Translations under genes and position numbers: made by a program
Shown here: piece by piece, positions 44,107 through 52,737 of the stretch
How the letters are laid out: each line of letters begins with the position of its first letter
How positions within the stretch are numbered: position 1 is the first letter of the stretch
The notes under the pieces: model-generated
The model's database searches: none
Seen by the model: the letters and a program-made list of their open reading frames with translations, nothing else
Told to the model about the DNA's origin: nothing
NCBI RefSeq assembly: GCF_904424705.1
Contig: NZ_CAJGBF010000006.1
Location: 147,155-211,154 of the forward strand
DNA from: Rossellomorea arthrocnemi
GTDB taxonomy: Bacteria; Bacillota; Bacilli; Bacillales; Bacillaceae_B
Reading direction: 5' to 3'
DNA length: 64,000 nucleotides

Positions 44107-45183
44107 TCAATTCTCAATCGGTCTTCCATACCTAACGAGGACATGCCATAATAGCTTTAATTCCTGCAGGACTTCCTCATACGTTCCCCGTTCACTCCAA
44201 GCGTCTGGATTCTGTTTCAAGTCCATGACCGCCAGCCCGATTGTGTGAGCATCTATTTCATTTTTCAGTGCGATCCGGTTTGCCAATGAAGGCATGGATG
44301 GTCCTCTGAAGTCAGCGGGAACGTCATCCACATGAAGGATAAAACCCATATGCCATGTAAGATCGATGGAATACTTCACACACAGTTGCTCCAGGGTTCT
44401 GCCGACACTTGTATTCTTGAAGGAAGGGTCAGCAACAAGTACATCTACATCTTCTTTAAGAGAGATTGGCCCGTGAATCTGGGATTCTATATAGTGATTC
44501 AGGTTTCGTGAGGGTACTCTACCTTTCAAACCATGTTTAAGATGATTCAATAAATGATGAATGAGATTCCCCGGAGTCACATTCTTCTCTCCAAGTGCAA
44601 AATCTCTTAAAAATACTTCTTCCAGGAGAGCAGCCATGATCATATCAAATGCTTGATACGTACCCTTCTCCAAAGGGTTTTGATGAGAGTCCAAGTATGT
44701 AAAGGTAGAACGGGATGATACTTTAGGCGACAACAAAAAATAGCATGAGCCAAAACGCGGAGACGGTCCATCCGGATGTAACATGAGGTTCAATGCCCCA
44801 TATTTAGGGCGGTCACACATTAATGCCCCTTCCATTTGATAAGCCCCTCCAAAAATGCTCTTTTCCCACAAATCCCGGTCACCACCTGAATCTGGAGACA
44901 CCTTCCCATTTGATATCAATGTTTCAAATTGACTCTTATATTCCCCATGTGTAAGCAGGGAGTCAGCGACGGTATTCATAGTAGAGGTCGGTCGATCCGG
45001 ATGAAAGTGCAAGCCAATATGTGCATAAGACTTTATATGATGAATAGCTTCTTCAAACAAATCAACTGAAATATTGGACATGTTCAATATATGGTTGATG
45101 GCAGCCCTGGCTTCCTCTTTGTGCTCTTTTGCATATCTAGTAAAATAAAGTAACGCCTCTTGCTGTGACGATGTTAATTTCAT
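44107..45183 (-). CDS. DUF3626-domain protein
   Basis: The 358-residue protein has the DUF3626 marks: LHFHPDRP (about residues 58-65), YKSQFETLISNGKVSP, WEKSIFGGAYQMEG and DRPKYGALNL, then GSCYFLLSPKVSSRSTFTY. These resemble parts of ADP-ribosyltransferase-type folds in some predicted effectors, but activity is not shown. Length is in the family range. It starts at ATG after AAGGAGAG. Single-gene unit. Confidence 0.8.
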   Translation of the reverse strand: MKLTSSQQEALLYFTRYAKEHKEEARAAINHILNMSNISVDLFEEAIHHIKSYAHIGLHFHPDRPTSTMNTVADSLLTHGEYKSQFETLISNGKVSPDSGGDRDLWEKSIFGGAYQMEGALMCDRPKYGALNLMLHPDGPSPRFGSCYFLLSPKVSSRSTFTYLDSHQNPLEKGTYQAFDMIMAALLEEVFLRDFALGEKNVTPGNLIHHLLNHLKHGLKGRVPSRNLNHYIESQIHGPISLKEDVDVLVADPSFKNTSVGRTLEQLCVKYSIDLTWHMGFILHVDDVPADFRGPSMPSLANRIALKNEIDAHTIGLAVMDLKQNPDAWSERGTYEEVLQELKLLWHVLVRYGRPIEN

Positions 45184-45226
45184 AGAGAAACGACTCTCCT
45201 TACTGATTCCAAATAACGATCATCCG

Positions 45227-45574
45227 TTATTTCTCCCATAACTCAATCAGCCTGCCTTCTGGATCTTTAATCCAAATAAACTTGCCAAATTCACTAACCT
45301 CTTTTTCCTTTGCAAGAGGTACACCGATTTGATTTAGATGCTCAATCGTTTCGTTAAGATTATGCACTTGAAAATTTACCATTACCTGCTGCTCAACCGG
45401 AAAGTACGCATCCTCTTCTGTAAAGAAAGAAAAGATCGTTTCTGTTTCTGACTGGGGTTTAATCATGGTTCCATTCCAGTCTTCCATTTCAAGCTTCAGC
45501 ACTTCTTTATACCACTTTTTCATAGCATCCAGGTTGTTCGTCCTCCAAAATATACCACCGATTCCTTTTATCAA
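45227..45574 (-). CDS. VOC-family glyoxalase-like protein
   Basis: From a TTG at 45574 (AAAGGAAG upstream) the product is 115 residues beginning MIKGIGGIFWRTNN, the usual N-terminus for this group; the frame extends to 45655 but adds a segment without similarity. Fold marks: NLDAMKKWYKEVLKLEMEDW, TIFSFF, FQVHNLNETIEHL and KFIWIKDPEGRLIELWE. The C-terminal E (ELWE) is a typical metal ligand. Substrate unknown. Confidence 0.8.
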   Translation of the reverse strand: MIKGIGGIFWRTNNLDAMKKWYKEVLKLEMEDWNGTMIKPQSETETIFSFFTEEDAYFPVEQQVMVNFQVHNLNETIEHLNQIGVPLAKEKEVSEFGKFIWIKDPEGRLIELWEK

Positions 45575-45694
45575 AAAATCGCTTCCTTTCATTTTTGCCC
45601 TTATGTATAAGTTCAAGATATTAAGACATAATCCTTCTTTAACCCAAACCGGCAAATAAAGAATTCGTACACCTTTCTTACCTTAGGAATCATT

Positions 45695-46165
45695 TCACCA
45701 ATCCTTTTCCATGATGATGAAATGATATTCTTGCCCTCTTATCGTGTTTTGAAAACCTCCCTTTCTTTTAAAGCCTGCCTGTTCATACACTTTCATCGCC
45801 CGCTTATTAAAATCAGCAACGGCCAGCTCTAAGTGGTCATACCCAATCAGCGCTCTTCCTTGTTCTATGATGGCTTGTATAAACCTTAGCCCCTTCCCGT
45901 TCCCTGTCAGAGAAGGTCGCATTTGAACCCCAACAGCTAAAATCTTTTCAGGGGCTTCCCCCACATGAAAGAATTCACAATTGCCCACTAATCCACCTTG
46001 ATCATCCACGACGGAATAGAAATGATCCTTATCCACACTTTGAAGAAATCCGTTTATCTTTTCCTCTTGTATATGATTATCGTAAAAAGAATACACTCCA
46101 TCATACGTCCAAGTCGTAAACTCATAGACATCTTCTTTTGTTCTCTTCCTAATGGTGTAGCTCAT
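45695..46165 (-). CDS. GNAT-family N-acetyltransferase
   Basis: The 156-residue protein has the GNAT core: LAVGVQMRPSLTGNGKGLRF (acetyl-CoA loop with GNGKG), ELAVADFNKRAMKVYEQAGF and KGGFQNTIRGQEYHFIIMEK. RimI/RimJ-like in style. It starts at ATG after AAGGGGA. No neighbour suggests the acceptor. Confidence 0.85.
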   Translation of the reverse strand: MSYTIRKRTKEDVYEFTTWTYDGVYSFYDNHIQEEKINGFLQSVDKDHFYSVVDDQGGLVGNCEFFHVGEAPEKILAVGVQMRPSLTGNGKGLRFIQAIIEQGRALIGYDHLELAVADFNKRAMKVYEQAGFKRKGGFQNTIRGQEYHFIIMEKDW

Positions 46166-46269
46166 ATATGTTCATCCCCTTTTCATGGTTACCATTCATT
46201 TTATACCCGGGGGAATCATCACGCTTCCTAATGTACGGTTATGTGGTAATCTTGAGACAGAAAAAATAA

Positions 46270-46558
46270 GCTGAGACAAAACTAAATCGATCCTATCTAA
46301 AGACGAACAATTCATAAAAAAATAGTCTTTAGAATCACTTGTTACACCGCTGATGATTTCCGTGCAAGACTTCGCTTTCCTCGGGCGGAAGGCGAGCCTA
46401 TTCCGCTTTTCCCGCAGGAGTCTTCGTCTTGCACTCCAATCAACAGCTAGAACCAGCTATATACACCAAGTATGCTTTATTAAAAATAATAAAAATCCGA
46501 ACGATTTCGAATGATCGTTCGGATTTTTCTTAGACTAAAGCACTTTTGTCCCAGCCTC
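46270..46558. repeat. MITE-like element, family C, copy 2
   Basis: About 289 bp bounded by inverted repeats GCTGAGACAAAA (46270-46281) and TTTTGTCCCAGC (46544-46555). It contains a strong hairpin ATCCGAACGAT/ATCGTTCGGAT (about 46495-46527) that can terminate transcription both ways, and the GTGCAAGAC palindromic core. It matches 4105-4405 in reverse. Confidence 0.78.
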
Positions 46559-46572
46559 AGGATTGGAAGAGC

Positions 46573-46842
46573 TTATTCTTTTTGCTTATAGATGATTCTT
46601 TCAATACTCTTGATCGAAAGGTGATTTTCTGCAGCTAGTTGACTCTTAGCAGCCCCATTCAGGTAGTTATGATAAATGCACCGATCTCTGTCATTAAGGG
46701 CTTTTCTTGTCCCGTTTTTTTCACCCCAGGAAAGCTTATTCTCTCGCTTTCTTGGTATATATAGATAATCTCCATCCACGTAGTCCTGGATTAGCTGTAT
46801 CAGGTCTTTCGGTAACACATCGCCGGCTTTTTTATATTTCAT
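46573..46842 (-). CDS. CD3324-family putative DNA-binding protein
   Basis: The 89-residue protein matches the CD3324 family: MKYKKAGDVLPKDLIQLIQD, YVDGDYLYIPRK, SWGEKNGTRKAL and a C-terminal helix-turn-helix (SQLAAENHLSIKSIERIIYK). It is probably a small sequence-specific DNA-binding protein. The start follows GCAGGGAT. It lies alone with the family-C element just downstream. Confidence 0.82.
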   Translation of the reverse strand: MKYKKAGDVLPKDLIQLIQDYVDGDYLYIPRKRENKLSWGEKNGTRKALNDRDRCIYHNYLNGAAKSQLAAENHLSIKSIERIIYKQKE

Positions 46843-47061
46843 ACGTATCCCTGCTTTCTTATCATGTAGTCATAAGAAATCGCAAAGACCGCTCATTGTT
46901 TTATATTGTTACATTCTTAATAGCAGCCTTTGCCACTAGCAGGAGAACAATTTCAGGTTGGGATATTTACCCATATAAACACCTCCTATTAATCTATTAA
47001 AAAGAAACAAAACAGCAGCAGCACCTGAAGCTTGCCTTCAGGTATTGCCATGTTAACTTCA

Positions 47062-47116
47062 TACCAATTATTTCAAAACCGAGTAGCTTACTCAAGAAGA
47101 ATTTTCTCAAAAAAGG
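47062..47116 (-). repeat. 55-bp dispersed repeat, copy 2
   Basis: Same length as 33786-33840; identical in the first 16 bases and in CTTACTCAAGA. It lies in the empty interval 46843-47234. Confidence 0.6.
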
Positions 47117-47234
47117 GGGGGTTACATGTCTACACGTATGTCAAATCACATGTAGACTGCATAACGTTATTGGGTGGATCCTATCATTACATTTATTGAA
47201 GTTTACGGGGGTTATTGTCCAAAAGTAAAACCAG

Positions 47235-47915
47235 TTAAATAGTTTCCTCATCTCGATGTAAATTCATCACTTCCAACAATTGGTGGAAAGATACATCATT
47301 CATGGAGTTCAATCTTTGTTTCACACTTGGAAACTCCAGATGCCTGGTCGTATGATTGGGGACGATGATACATGTCAAACCAGCCTCCACTGCAGCCAAT
47401 GCGCCGTTTGCAGAATCTTCAAACGCAAGGCACTCAGAAGGTAAGACACCCAGGTCTTCTATAGCCAATTTGTATAAAGTGGGATCCGGCTTTACGAATT
47501 CCACGTCATCAGCTGTTCTAATCGTTTCAAAATAATCGATTAAATGCAGGTTCGATAAATGATTTGTTACCCACTTGTTGGTAGAACTGGATGCCAGTCC
47601 AATTCTCAGCCCTTTCGCTTTCGCGGCATTCAAGTATTCAATGACCCCTGGACGTGCTTTGAGTGTGCTTACCCGTTCTGAAAACTTTTGCTGGTTCTGG
47701 ACTATCCAGAGATCCCGGTCTACCTTCTCTGAGACAAGTTCTCTTTCTAACAAATCAAATATAGAGAATTTGCTTTTTGAACCGATGTTTTTAATCCATT
47801 CTAAATAGGGAAATTCAATCTCATGGTCATTAAACATTTCTTGATATATTTCCACATGAAGGGTTTCCGTGTCTAATATCAGCCCATCAAAATCAAAAAT
47901 AACTGCTTTATACAT
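47235..47915 (-). CDS. HAD-family phosphatase (beta-phosphoglucomutase-like)
   Basis: From the ATG at 47915 the product is 226 residues; the ATG at 47924 has no room for a Shine-Dalgarno. Motifs: I FDFDGLILDTE, II LASSSTN, III KPDPTLYK and IV FEDSANGALAA. The C1 helical cap and the GLILDTE form group it with YhcW/PgmB-like enzymes. It is the last gene of the frl operon, after frlR. It is not part of the B. subtilis frl operon as I know it, so it may act on a phosphorylated by-product of fructosamine breakdown. Confidence 0.85.
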   Translation of the reverse strand: MYKAVIFDFDGLILDTETLHVEIYQEMFNDHEIEFPYLEWIKNIGSKSKFSIFDLLERELVSEKVDRDLWIVQNQQKFSERVSTLKARPGVIEYLNAAKAKGLRIGLASSSTNKWVTNHLSNLHLIDYFETIRTADDVEFVKPDPTLYKLAIEDLGVLPSECLAFEDSANGALAAVEAGLTCIIVPNHTTRHLEFPSVKQRLNSMNDVSFHQLLEVMNLHRDEETI

Positions 47916-47933
47916 CCCTTTCATCCTTTTTAT

Positions 47934-48674
47934 TTAATTTTGGTCAATGATATGTTCCAAACTTAATTTCACCCGTTCTGCTATTAAATAATATTTTGAA
48001 TAATGAACAGGTGCATTATCTTCACCGTAAATGACTTTATCCACCAATATGAGCATATTTAAGCTATTTACCTTTAAGTGTCCTTGTAATTCTTCATCAG
48101 GATGAACAAACTCCAGGTTTTTATTTACTTTTTTAAACTCCACTCCATAATGATCATGAATAATGGTGAACGTTGAACTTTCAGGAGTGATTTTTTTTTC
48201 GATGCCTGGATAAAGGGCAGTCGGTAAATAGGCATAGTCCAAGCTTAGTGCCTGATCATTGCGGTAAACTTTTCTTACCAGTTCTATATACTCATCGTAT
48301 TGATTGTCAAAGATCCGGTCTAAATCCTTATTACTGTCCACTCTCTGGATTGAAATGATATCCTTCGTAATGGTATCATTATCCGTTGTTAATCCTTCTG
48401 AAAAACCTTGTAAATCCAACAAATGAATTTCCTTTCGTGGAGCACTTACAAATGTTCCTTTGCCTCTAACAATTTTTAGTGTGCCTTCCTCTACTAATTC
48501 CTTGATTGCCCGTCGAATGGATATACGGCTGGCCTTAAACAAATCTCCCAGCTCTTTTTCAGTAGGGATCCGATCACCTTCTTTTAATCCATGGCTATCA
48601 ATATATTGTGTCAGACCGGTCATGATTTCTTCATATAGGTAAAGCTGGTCTCGATTAAGATTGTCTTTTTCCAT
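47934..48674 (-). CDS. frlR: GntR/HutC-family regulator, FrlR-like
   Basis: From the ATG at 48674 (GAGG 8 bases upstream) the product is 246 residues. It has an N-terminal GntR winged helix (RIPTEKELGDLFKASRISIRRAI, then GKGTFVSAP) and a UTRA effector-binding domain (RNDQALSLDYAYLPTALYPG). UTRA regulators bind sugar phosphates. Position within the frl genes makes fructosamine-6-phosphate the likely ligand. Its targets are probably the two palindromes at 53790-53838. Confidence 0.82.
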   Translation of the reverse strand: MEKDNLNRDQLYLYEEIMTGLTQYIDSHGLKEGDRIPTEKELGDLFKASRISIRRAIKELVEEGTLKIVRGKGTFVSAPRKEIHLLDLQGFSEGLTTDNDTITKDIISIQRVDSNKDLDRIFDNQYDEYIELVRKVYRNDQALSLDYAYLPTALYPGIEKKITPESSTFTIIHDHYGVEFKKVNKNLEFVHPDEELQGHLKVNSLNMLILVDKVIYGEDNAPVHYSKYYLIAERVKLSLEHIIDQN

Positions 48675-48739
48675 TGTCAACGCCTCAATATCTCAATTTT
48701 ACAATAATTATACATGAACCTCAGCTGAAATAAAATGAA

Positions 48740-49555
48740 TTACATCTTTGCAGGGTAGCCAAACCCTCCATACTCTTGACATGTCTTTTCAGCAGAAACA
48801 GTGCCTTTTTCAATTGCCTTTTCCATGTCGCCGCTCTTCACATATTCGGTGAGAAAGCCGGCAATCAAACTGTCACCTGCCCCCATTGTATCGACCACAT
48901 CAATACTTCGTAACGTTTGTTTGTAAATGTTTTGGTTATGAACAAATACTGCAGGTTCTCCTCCCCTTGTTAAACCAATAATATCAAAGTTGAAATGGGC
49001 GAGGCTTTCAATAAATCCATTTAGTTCTGCTTCTGATAGTTCTGCGGCCGAGAAGAAAGCATATGACACATATGGAGCAACGGTTGAGATATATTCCAGA
49101 TCTTTTCGATTTGAAAAGTCATACGACACCTTTATCTCTTTCGCAATCTTATCAAGTTCACTTTCCATTGAAGAATAGCAGCTCACATGGCATATATCGA
49201 ATTGCTTAAGGTATTCCAGCTCCTCCTGAATAAGTTGAATTTTAAATCGATGTTGAACTGTGTCTTTAGGACCGCCAACAAACACCCTGTCGTTATCTTC
49301 TGTAAGCGCCACTTTTGGCTGGCCGGTAATGCCAAGAGCCTCCCTTGAGAAGTGGAAGTCTATTCCCTCTTCCTGCATTGCCGCCTTTATATGAGCAGCC
49401 GGTTCATCTGTTGCAAAGATACCAATGTAGCCAACAGTGCTCGCGCCATTGCGTTTAGCATTCACAGCGACATTCACACAATTCCCGCCTGGAAAATATT
49501 CGTTACGATCCAAATAACAGTCTACAACATTGTCACCAATTGCAAGTAGTTTCAT
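48740..49555 (-). CDS. frlD: Fructosamine kinase, PfkB family (FrlD-like)
   Basis: The 271-residue protein is a ribokinase/PfkB kinase: substrate motif PGGNCVNVAVNAKRNGA (residues 22-38) and the catalytic DTMGAGDSLIAGF with the base Asp (about 225-237). FrlD phosphorylates fructose-amino acids at C6 to give the FrlB substrate. It lies 6 bp after frlM and before frlR. Size and context match the frl operon of B. subtilis. Confidence 0.88.
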   Translation of the reverse strand: MKLLAIGDNVVDCYLDRNEYFPGGNCVNVAVNAKRNGASTVGYIGIFATDEPAAHIKAAMQEEGIDFHFSREALGITGQPKVALTEDNDRVFVGGPKDTVQHRFKIQLIQEELEYLKQFDICHVSCYSSMESELDKIAKEIKVSYDFSNRKDLEYISTVAPYVSYAFFSAAELSEAELNGFIESLAHFNFDIIGLTRGGEPAVFVHNQNIYKQTLRSIDVVDTMGAGDSLIAGFLTEYVKSGDMEKAIEKGTVSAEKTCQEYGGFGYPAKM

Positions 49556-49561
49556 AGGTCA

Positions 49562-50449
49562 CTATCCTTTCACCGAGCCTTCTGATAGGCCCCGCACTAA
49601 ATATTTTTGTAGAAAAATCAATAAGATAACCATCGGTACAGAAGCAATAACCATTCCTGATAATAAGACACCCCAATCGGTTCTTAACGCATCCCTGAAG
49701 ACCATTAAGCCAGATGGAATCGTTTTCAATTCACTGGAATTGATGAATACAGTTGCAAATAAGAACTCGTTCCATGCATAAAATGCGTTAATAATGACAG
49801 AAGTAATGACGATTGGAATAGATAAAGGCAAGTAAATTCTCCAATAGATCCCAAACTCACTGCATCCATCAATTAAGGCAGATTCTGATAGCTCTTTTGG
49901 CACAGTGATGAAAAAAGCGCGAATGAGGATAATCGTAAGAGGAAGTCTATAAGCAACATACGTTAAGATTAACGCCCATCTCGTATCTATTAAGTTAAAG
50001 AATGTTAAAATCTCAAACAATGGAATAAGAGCAACCTCCGGATTCATCATCAAACCGCCAATGATAAATAGAAGAGCCGCATCAATCCATCGATTCCGAT
50101 ATCGGGCCAGAACAAAGGCAGCCATCGTACCGGTCATTACCGTAAGAAGGATAGAAAATCCTGTCACATACGCACTATTCACAAAGTAGTTTTGGATCCC
50201 TTTTTCCCATGCCAGTTTGTAATTTTCAAAGTGCCATTCACTGGGTAGTGCCCAAACATTTGAATAAATTTCTTGATAACTTTTAAAAGAAGAGATAAAC
50301 ATCCAAAAAAGTGGGTATAAGATCATCAAGGCGAAAATCAATAATCCAAGAAAAATTACATTTCTGGAAATACGTGTTTTAAGAGGCATGTACTGTCTTT
50401 GAGCAGCAGGGAAAATTGATTTTTCAGTTTTAACCGTTTCTATTTTCAT
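49562..50449 (-). CDS. frlM: ABC importer permease, FrlM-like
   Basis: Started at the ATG at 50449 (GGAAG 7 bases upstream) the product is 295 residues with six membrane segments and the EAA loop (SESALIDGCSEFGIYWRIYLP). It belongs to the MalG/AraQ group and pairs with FrlN. The gene overlaps or abuts the frlN stop codon. The importer takes up fructose-amino acids; no ATPase is encoded, so a shared MsmX-type ATPase is expected, as known for B. subtilis Frl. Confidence 0.88.
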   Translation of the reverse strand: MKIETVKTEKSIFPAAQRQYMPLKTRISRNVIFLGLLIFALMILYPLFWMFISSFKSYQEIYSNVWALPSEWHFENYKLAWEKGIQNYFVNSAYVTGFSILLTVMTGTMAAFVLARYRNRWIDAALLFIIGGLMMNPEVALIPLFEILTFFNLIDTRWALILTYVAYRLPLTIILIRAFFITVPKELSESALIDGCSEFGIYWRIYLPLSIPIVITSVIINAFYAWNEFLFATVFINSSELKTIPSGLMVFRDALRTDWGVLLSGMVIASVPMVILLIFLQKYLVRGLSEGSVKG

Positions 50450-50451
50450 CC

Positions 50452-51336
50452 TCAATCTTCCTTTCCTGTTTTAGACACTTTGATTTGGACTAGTGCAAAG
50501 ACAGCCGACAACAAAAACATGAGTGTAGCGATCGAAGAAGCATACCCCATATTGTCCTTAAAAAATCCATTTTGATACATATGGACGGCTAGTGTCATCG
50601 AACTGTTGCCAGGTCCTCCATTGGTTAAAATGTATGGTTCATTAAAGACCAAAATGGAACCAGTGACTGTAATCAACAGGTTAACAAACATCGTTTCCTT
50701 CACTTGAGGGAGAGTGATATGAAAGAACTGACGGACCTTCCCTGCTCCATCTATGTGGGAAGCTTCATATAATTCATGAGGAATCTTTTGGATAGCGACA
50801 ATGAACAGCATCGTTATTAAGCCAATACTTTGCCATTGGGACATGGCAATGACACTATAAATAGCAGTCGTTGAATGACCAAGCCATGGTTTTGCCAGAT
50901 CACCAAGTCCGATTAAATCCATAAAGCTGTTTAACAAACCGATTTGCGGATTATAAACAAAGCCAAACAAAAGTGCGATGACTGAGATGGAAATCATCAC
51001 CGGGATAAAATAAATGACCCGGAGTGCTGGAGCGACTTTGCGAAACAACTTGTCTTCGAGAATACTTGCCAATATTAAGGCAAAAAATATCTGAAAGATC
51101 ACTGATATCGCTGCATATTTCAGATTGTTTAAGAATGCGATTCCGACCACTTCATCCTGGAATAATTCTTTTATATTGCTTAGACCAACAAAGCTTTTTG
51201 AATCTGAAAATACACTGAAATCAAAGAAGCTGTTATAGAAGTTTTGAATCAGTGGTATGTAAATGAAAACGCCTAAAAATAGGACGGTTGGTAAAAGGAA
51301 TAAAATTGGCGTCAAAGACATTTTTTTCAAATTCAT
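50452..51336 (-). CDS. frlN: ABC importer permease, FrlN-like
   Basis: From the ATG at 51336 the product is 294 residues with six membrane segments and the EAA motif (YEASHIDGAGKVRQFFHITLP). It belongs to the MalF/UgpA group. The start has AGTGGGTG. A hairpin lies between frlO and frlN (51368-51391), which should lower permease expression relative to the binding protein. Confidence 0.88.
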   Translation of the reverse strand: MNLKKMSLTPILFLLPTVLFLGVFIYIPLIQNFYNSFFDFSVFSDSKSFVGLSNIKELFQDEVVGIAFLNNLKYAAISVIFQIFFALILASILEDKLFRKVAPALRVIYFIPVMISISVIALLFGFVYNPQIGLLNSFMDLIGLGDLAKPWLGHSTTAIYSVIAMSQWQSIGLITMLFIVAIQKIPHELYEASHIDGAGKVRQFFHITLPQVKETMFVNLLITVTGSILVFNEPYILTNGGPGNSSMTLAVHMYQNGFFKDNMGYASSIATLMFLLSAVFALVQIKVSKTGKED

Positions 51337-51363
51337 ACGAACACCCACTTTCAACTATAATGA

Positions 51364-51393
51364 GAAAGCCCCGACACCCGAATGTCAGGGCCC
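51364..51393 (-). terminator. Intercistronic hairpin between frlO and frlN
   Basis: GCCCCGACA (51368-51376) pairs with TGTCAGGGC (51383-51391), loop 6, followed on the minus strand only by TTTCTCATT. It is a weak terminator or mRNA stabiliser inside the operon. Confidence 0.7.
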
Positions 51394-51399
51394 TCCCTT

Positions 51400-52677
51400 T
51401 TACTCACTTATTTTGGCTGCTTCTTTTTGAACTTCTTTCATAATCGCTTCTGGCGTTTTTTGTTTCGTAGCCAGTTCCTGGCCACCTCGCATAAAGATAT
51501 CGGCAATCGTGATATCAACGGCGTTATCAAACCATGGTGCTGTATTCGATGCATCTAACACAATTTGATACGCTTCATAGCTGGTAGGACTGGTATTCTC
51601 TTCTGTGACACCATTTTTCACAGCATTTAATTGACCATCTGCTTTCGTAAATTCCTGAGCAGTTTCCTCAGAAGTCAAGAATTTCAAAAATTCAACCGCT
51701 TCTTTTGGCGCATCCTTGCTTAGCATCCAGCCTTCAGGAGCACCGGTCAGGGAATCAGCTCGTCCTGCTCCGTCCGTTACTTCAGGGAAGTTGAAGAAAC
51801 CAATTTCGACATCCCCAATGTCCTGAACCAAACCTACTTCAGCAAATTGCATATACAGTATTGGCACTTCTCCTGCAGCAAACATATTTCTGGCTGCTTC
51901 ATGATCAATAGCGGTAGAAACATCTCCCATATATGCAGTTAAATCCTGGAATATCTCCAACCCTTTAATATATCCTTCATCTGTATATGGAGAAGCACTT
52001 TCCAACTTATAGTCTGCCTCGCGAACTTCAGGATCCACCACACGATCAAAGATCGTACCCATATAGTGAGAAATAGCCCATGCATTTGTTAACCCTTCTA
52101 CAAGAGGGGTTTCATATCCAGCCGACTTTAATTGATCCAATGCTTCAATCATCTCATCGTATGTCTCTGGAACTTTAATATTATTTTCCTCAAAGATTTG
52201 TTTGTTATAGAAGAAGGCTTTTCCATCTACTGTGAATGGAATACCATATGTTACGTCATCAAACGTAAACCCTTGATACTGTGATTCAAGAATATTTCCA
52301 CTCCATTCTTTATCTTCACTGATGATGTCATCTAGTTCTTTGATCCGACCGGAGCTGACTAGATTTTCAGCAAAAGAATCTGACCATGAAGAGAAAATAT
52401 CAGGCAGACCATCATTTGATACTAAAACTCTTACCTTTTCTTTATAAGAGTCATTTAAAACAGAATCGACATTAATGGTGACTCCAGGATGAGATTTCTC
52501 AAACTCTTTGATTTTCTCATCATAGAATGATTTTCTCGGTTCATTCGGCCAACGATGAAAGAAATCAATAACGACCTCACCTTCTTTAGATGCGGAACTT
52601 GATTCAGATGAGTTACACCCTGCCAGAATACTAGCCGCTGTTAAGCCTACTAGAAGAAAGCTGAACATTTTTTTCAT
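51400..52677 (-). CDS. frlO: ABC importer solute-binding lipoprotein, FrlO-like
   Basis: The 425-residue precursor has a lipoprotein signal (lipobox ILAGC, Cys21) and the family-1 solute-binding pattern (VVIDFFHRWPNEPRKSFYDE, then YGIPFTVDGKAFFYNKQIF). Mature protein is tethered to the outside of the membrane. The binding residues for fructose-amino acids cannot be read from sequence; the assignment comes from the operon. Upstream gene is frlB, 60 bp away. Confidence 0.88.
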   Translation of the reverse strand: MKKMFSFLLVGLTAASILAGCNSSESSSASKEGEVVIDFFHRWPNEPRKSFYDEKIKEFEKSHPGVTINVDSVLNDSYKEKVRVLVSNDGLPDIFSSWSDSFAENLVSSGRIKELDDIISEDKEWSGNILESQYQGFTFDDVTYGIPFTVDGKAFFYNKQIFEENNIKVPETYDEMIEALDQLKSAGYETPLVEGLTNAWAISHYMGTIFDRVVDPEVREADYKLESASPYTDEGYIKGLEIFQDLTAYMGDVSTAIDHEAARNMFAAGEVPILYMQFAEVGLVQDIGDVEIGFFNFPEVTDGAGRADSLTGAPEGWMLSKDAPKEAVEFLKFLTSEETAQEFTKADGQLNAVKNGVTEENTSPTSYEAYQIVLDASNTAPWFDNAVDITIADIFMRGGQELATKQKTPEAIMKEVQKEAAKISE

Positions 52678-52737
52678 ATTATCGCCTCATCCATACCATT
52701 ATTTTTAATAATAGATTTTACACCAAGTCATTCACAA

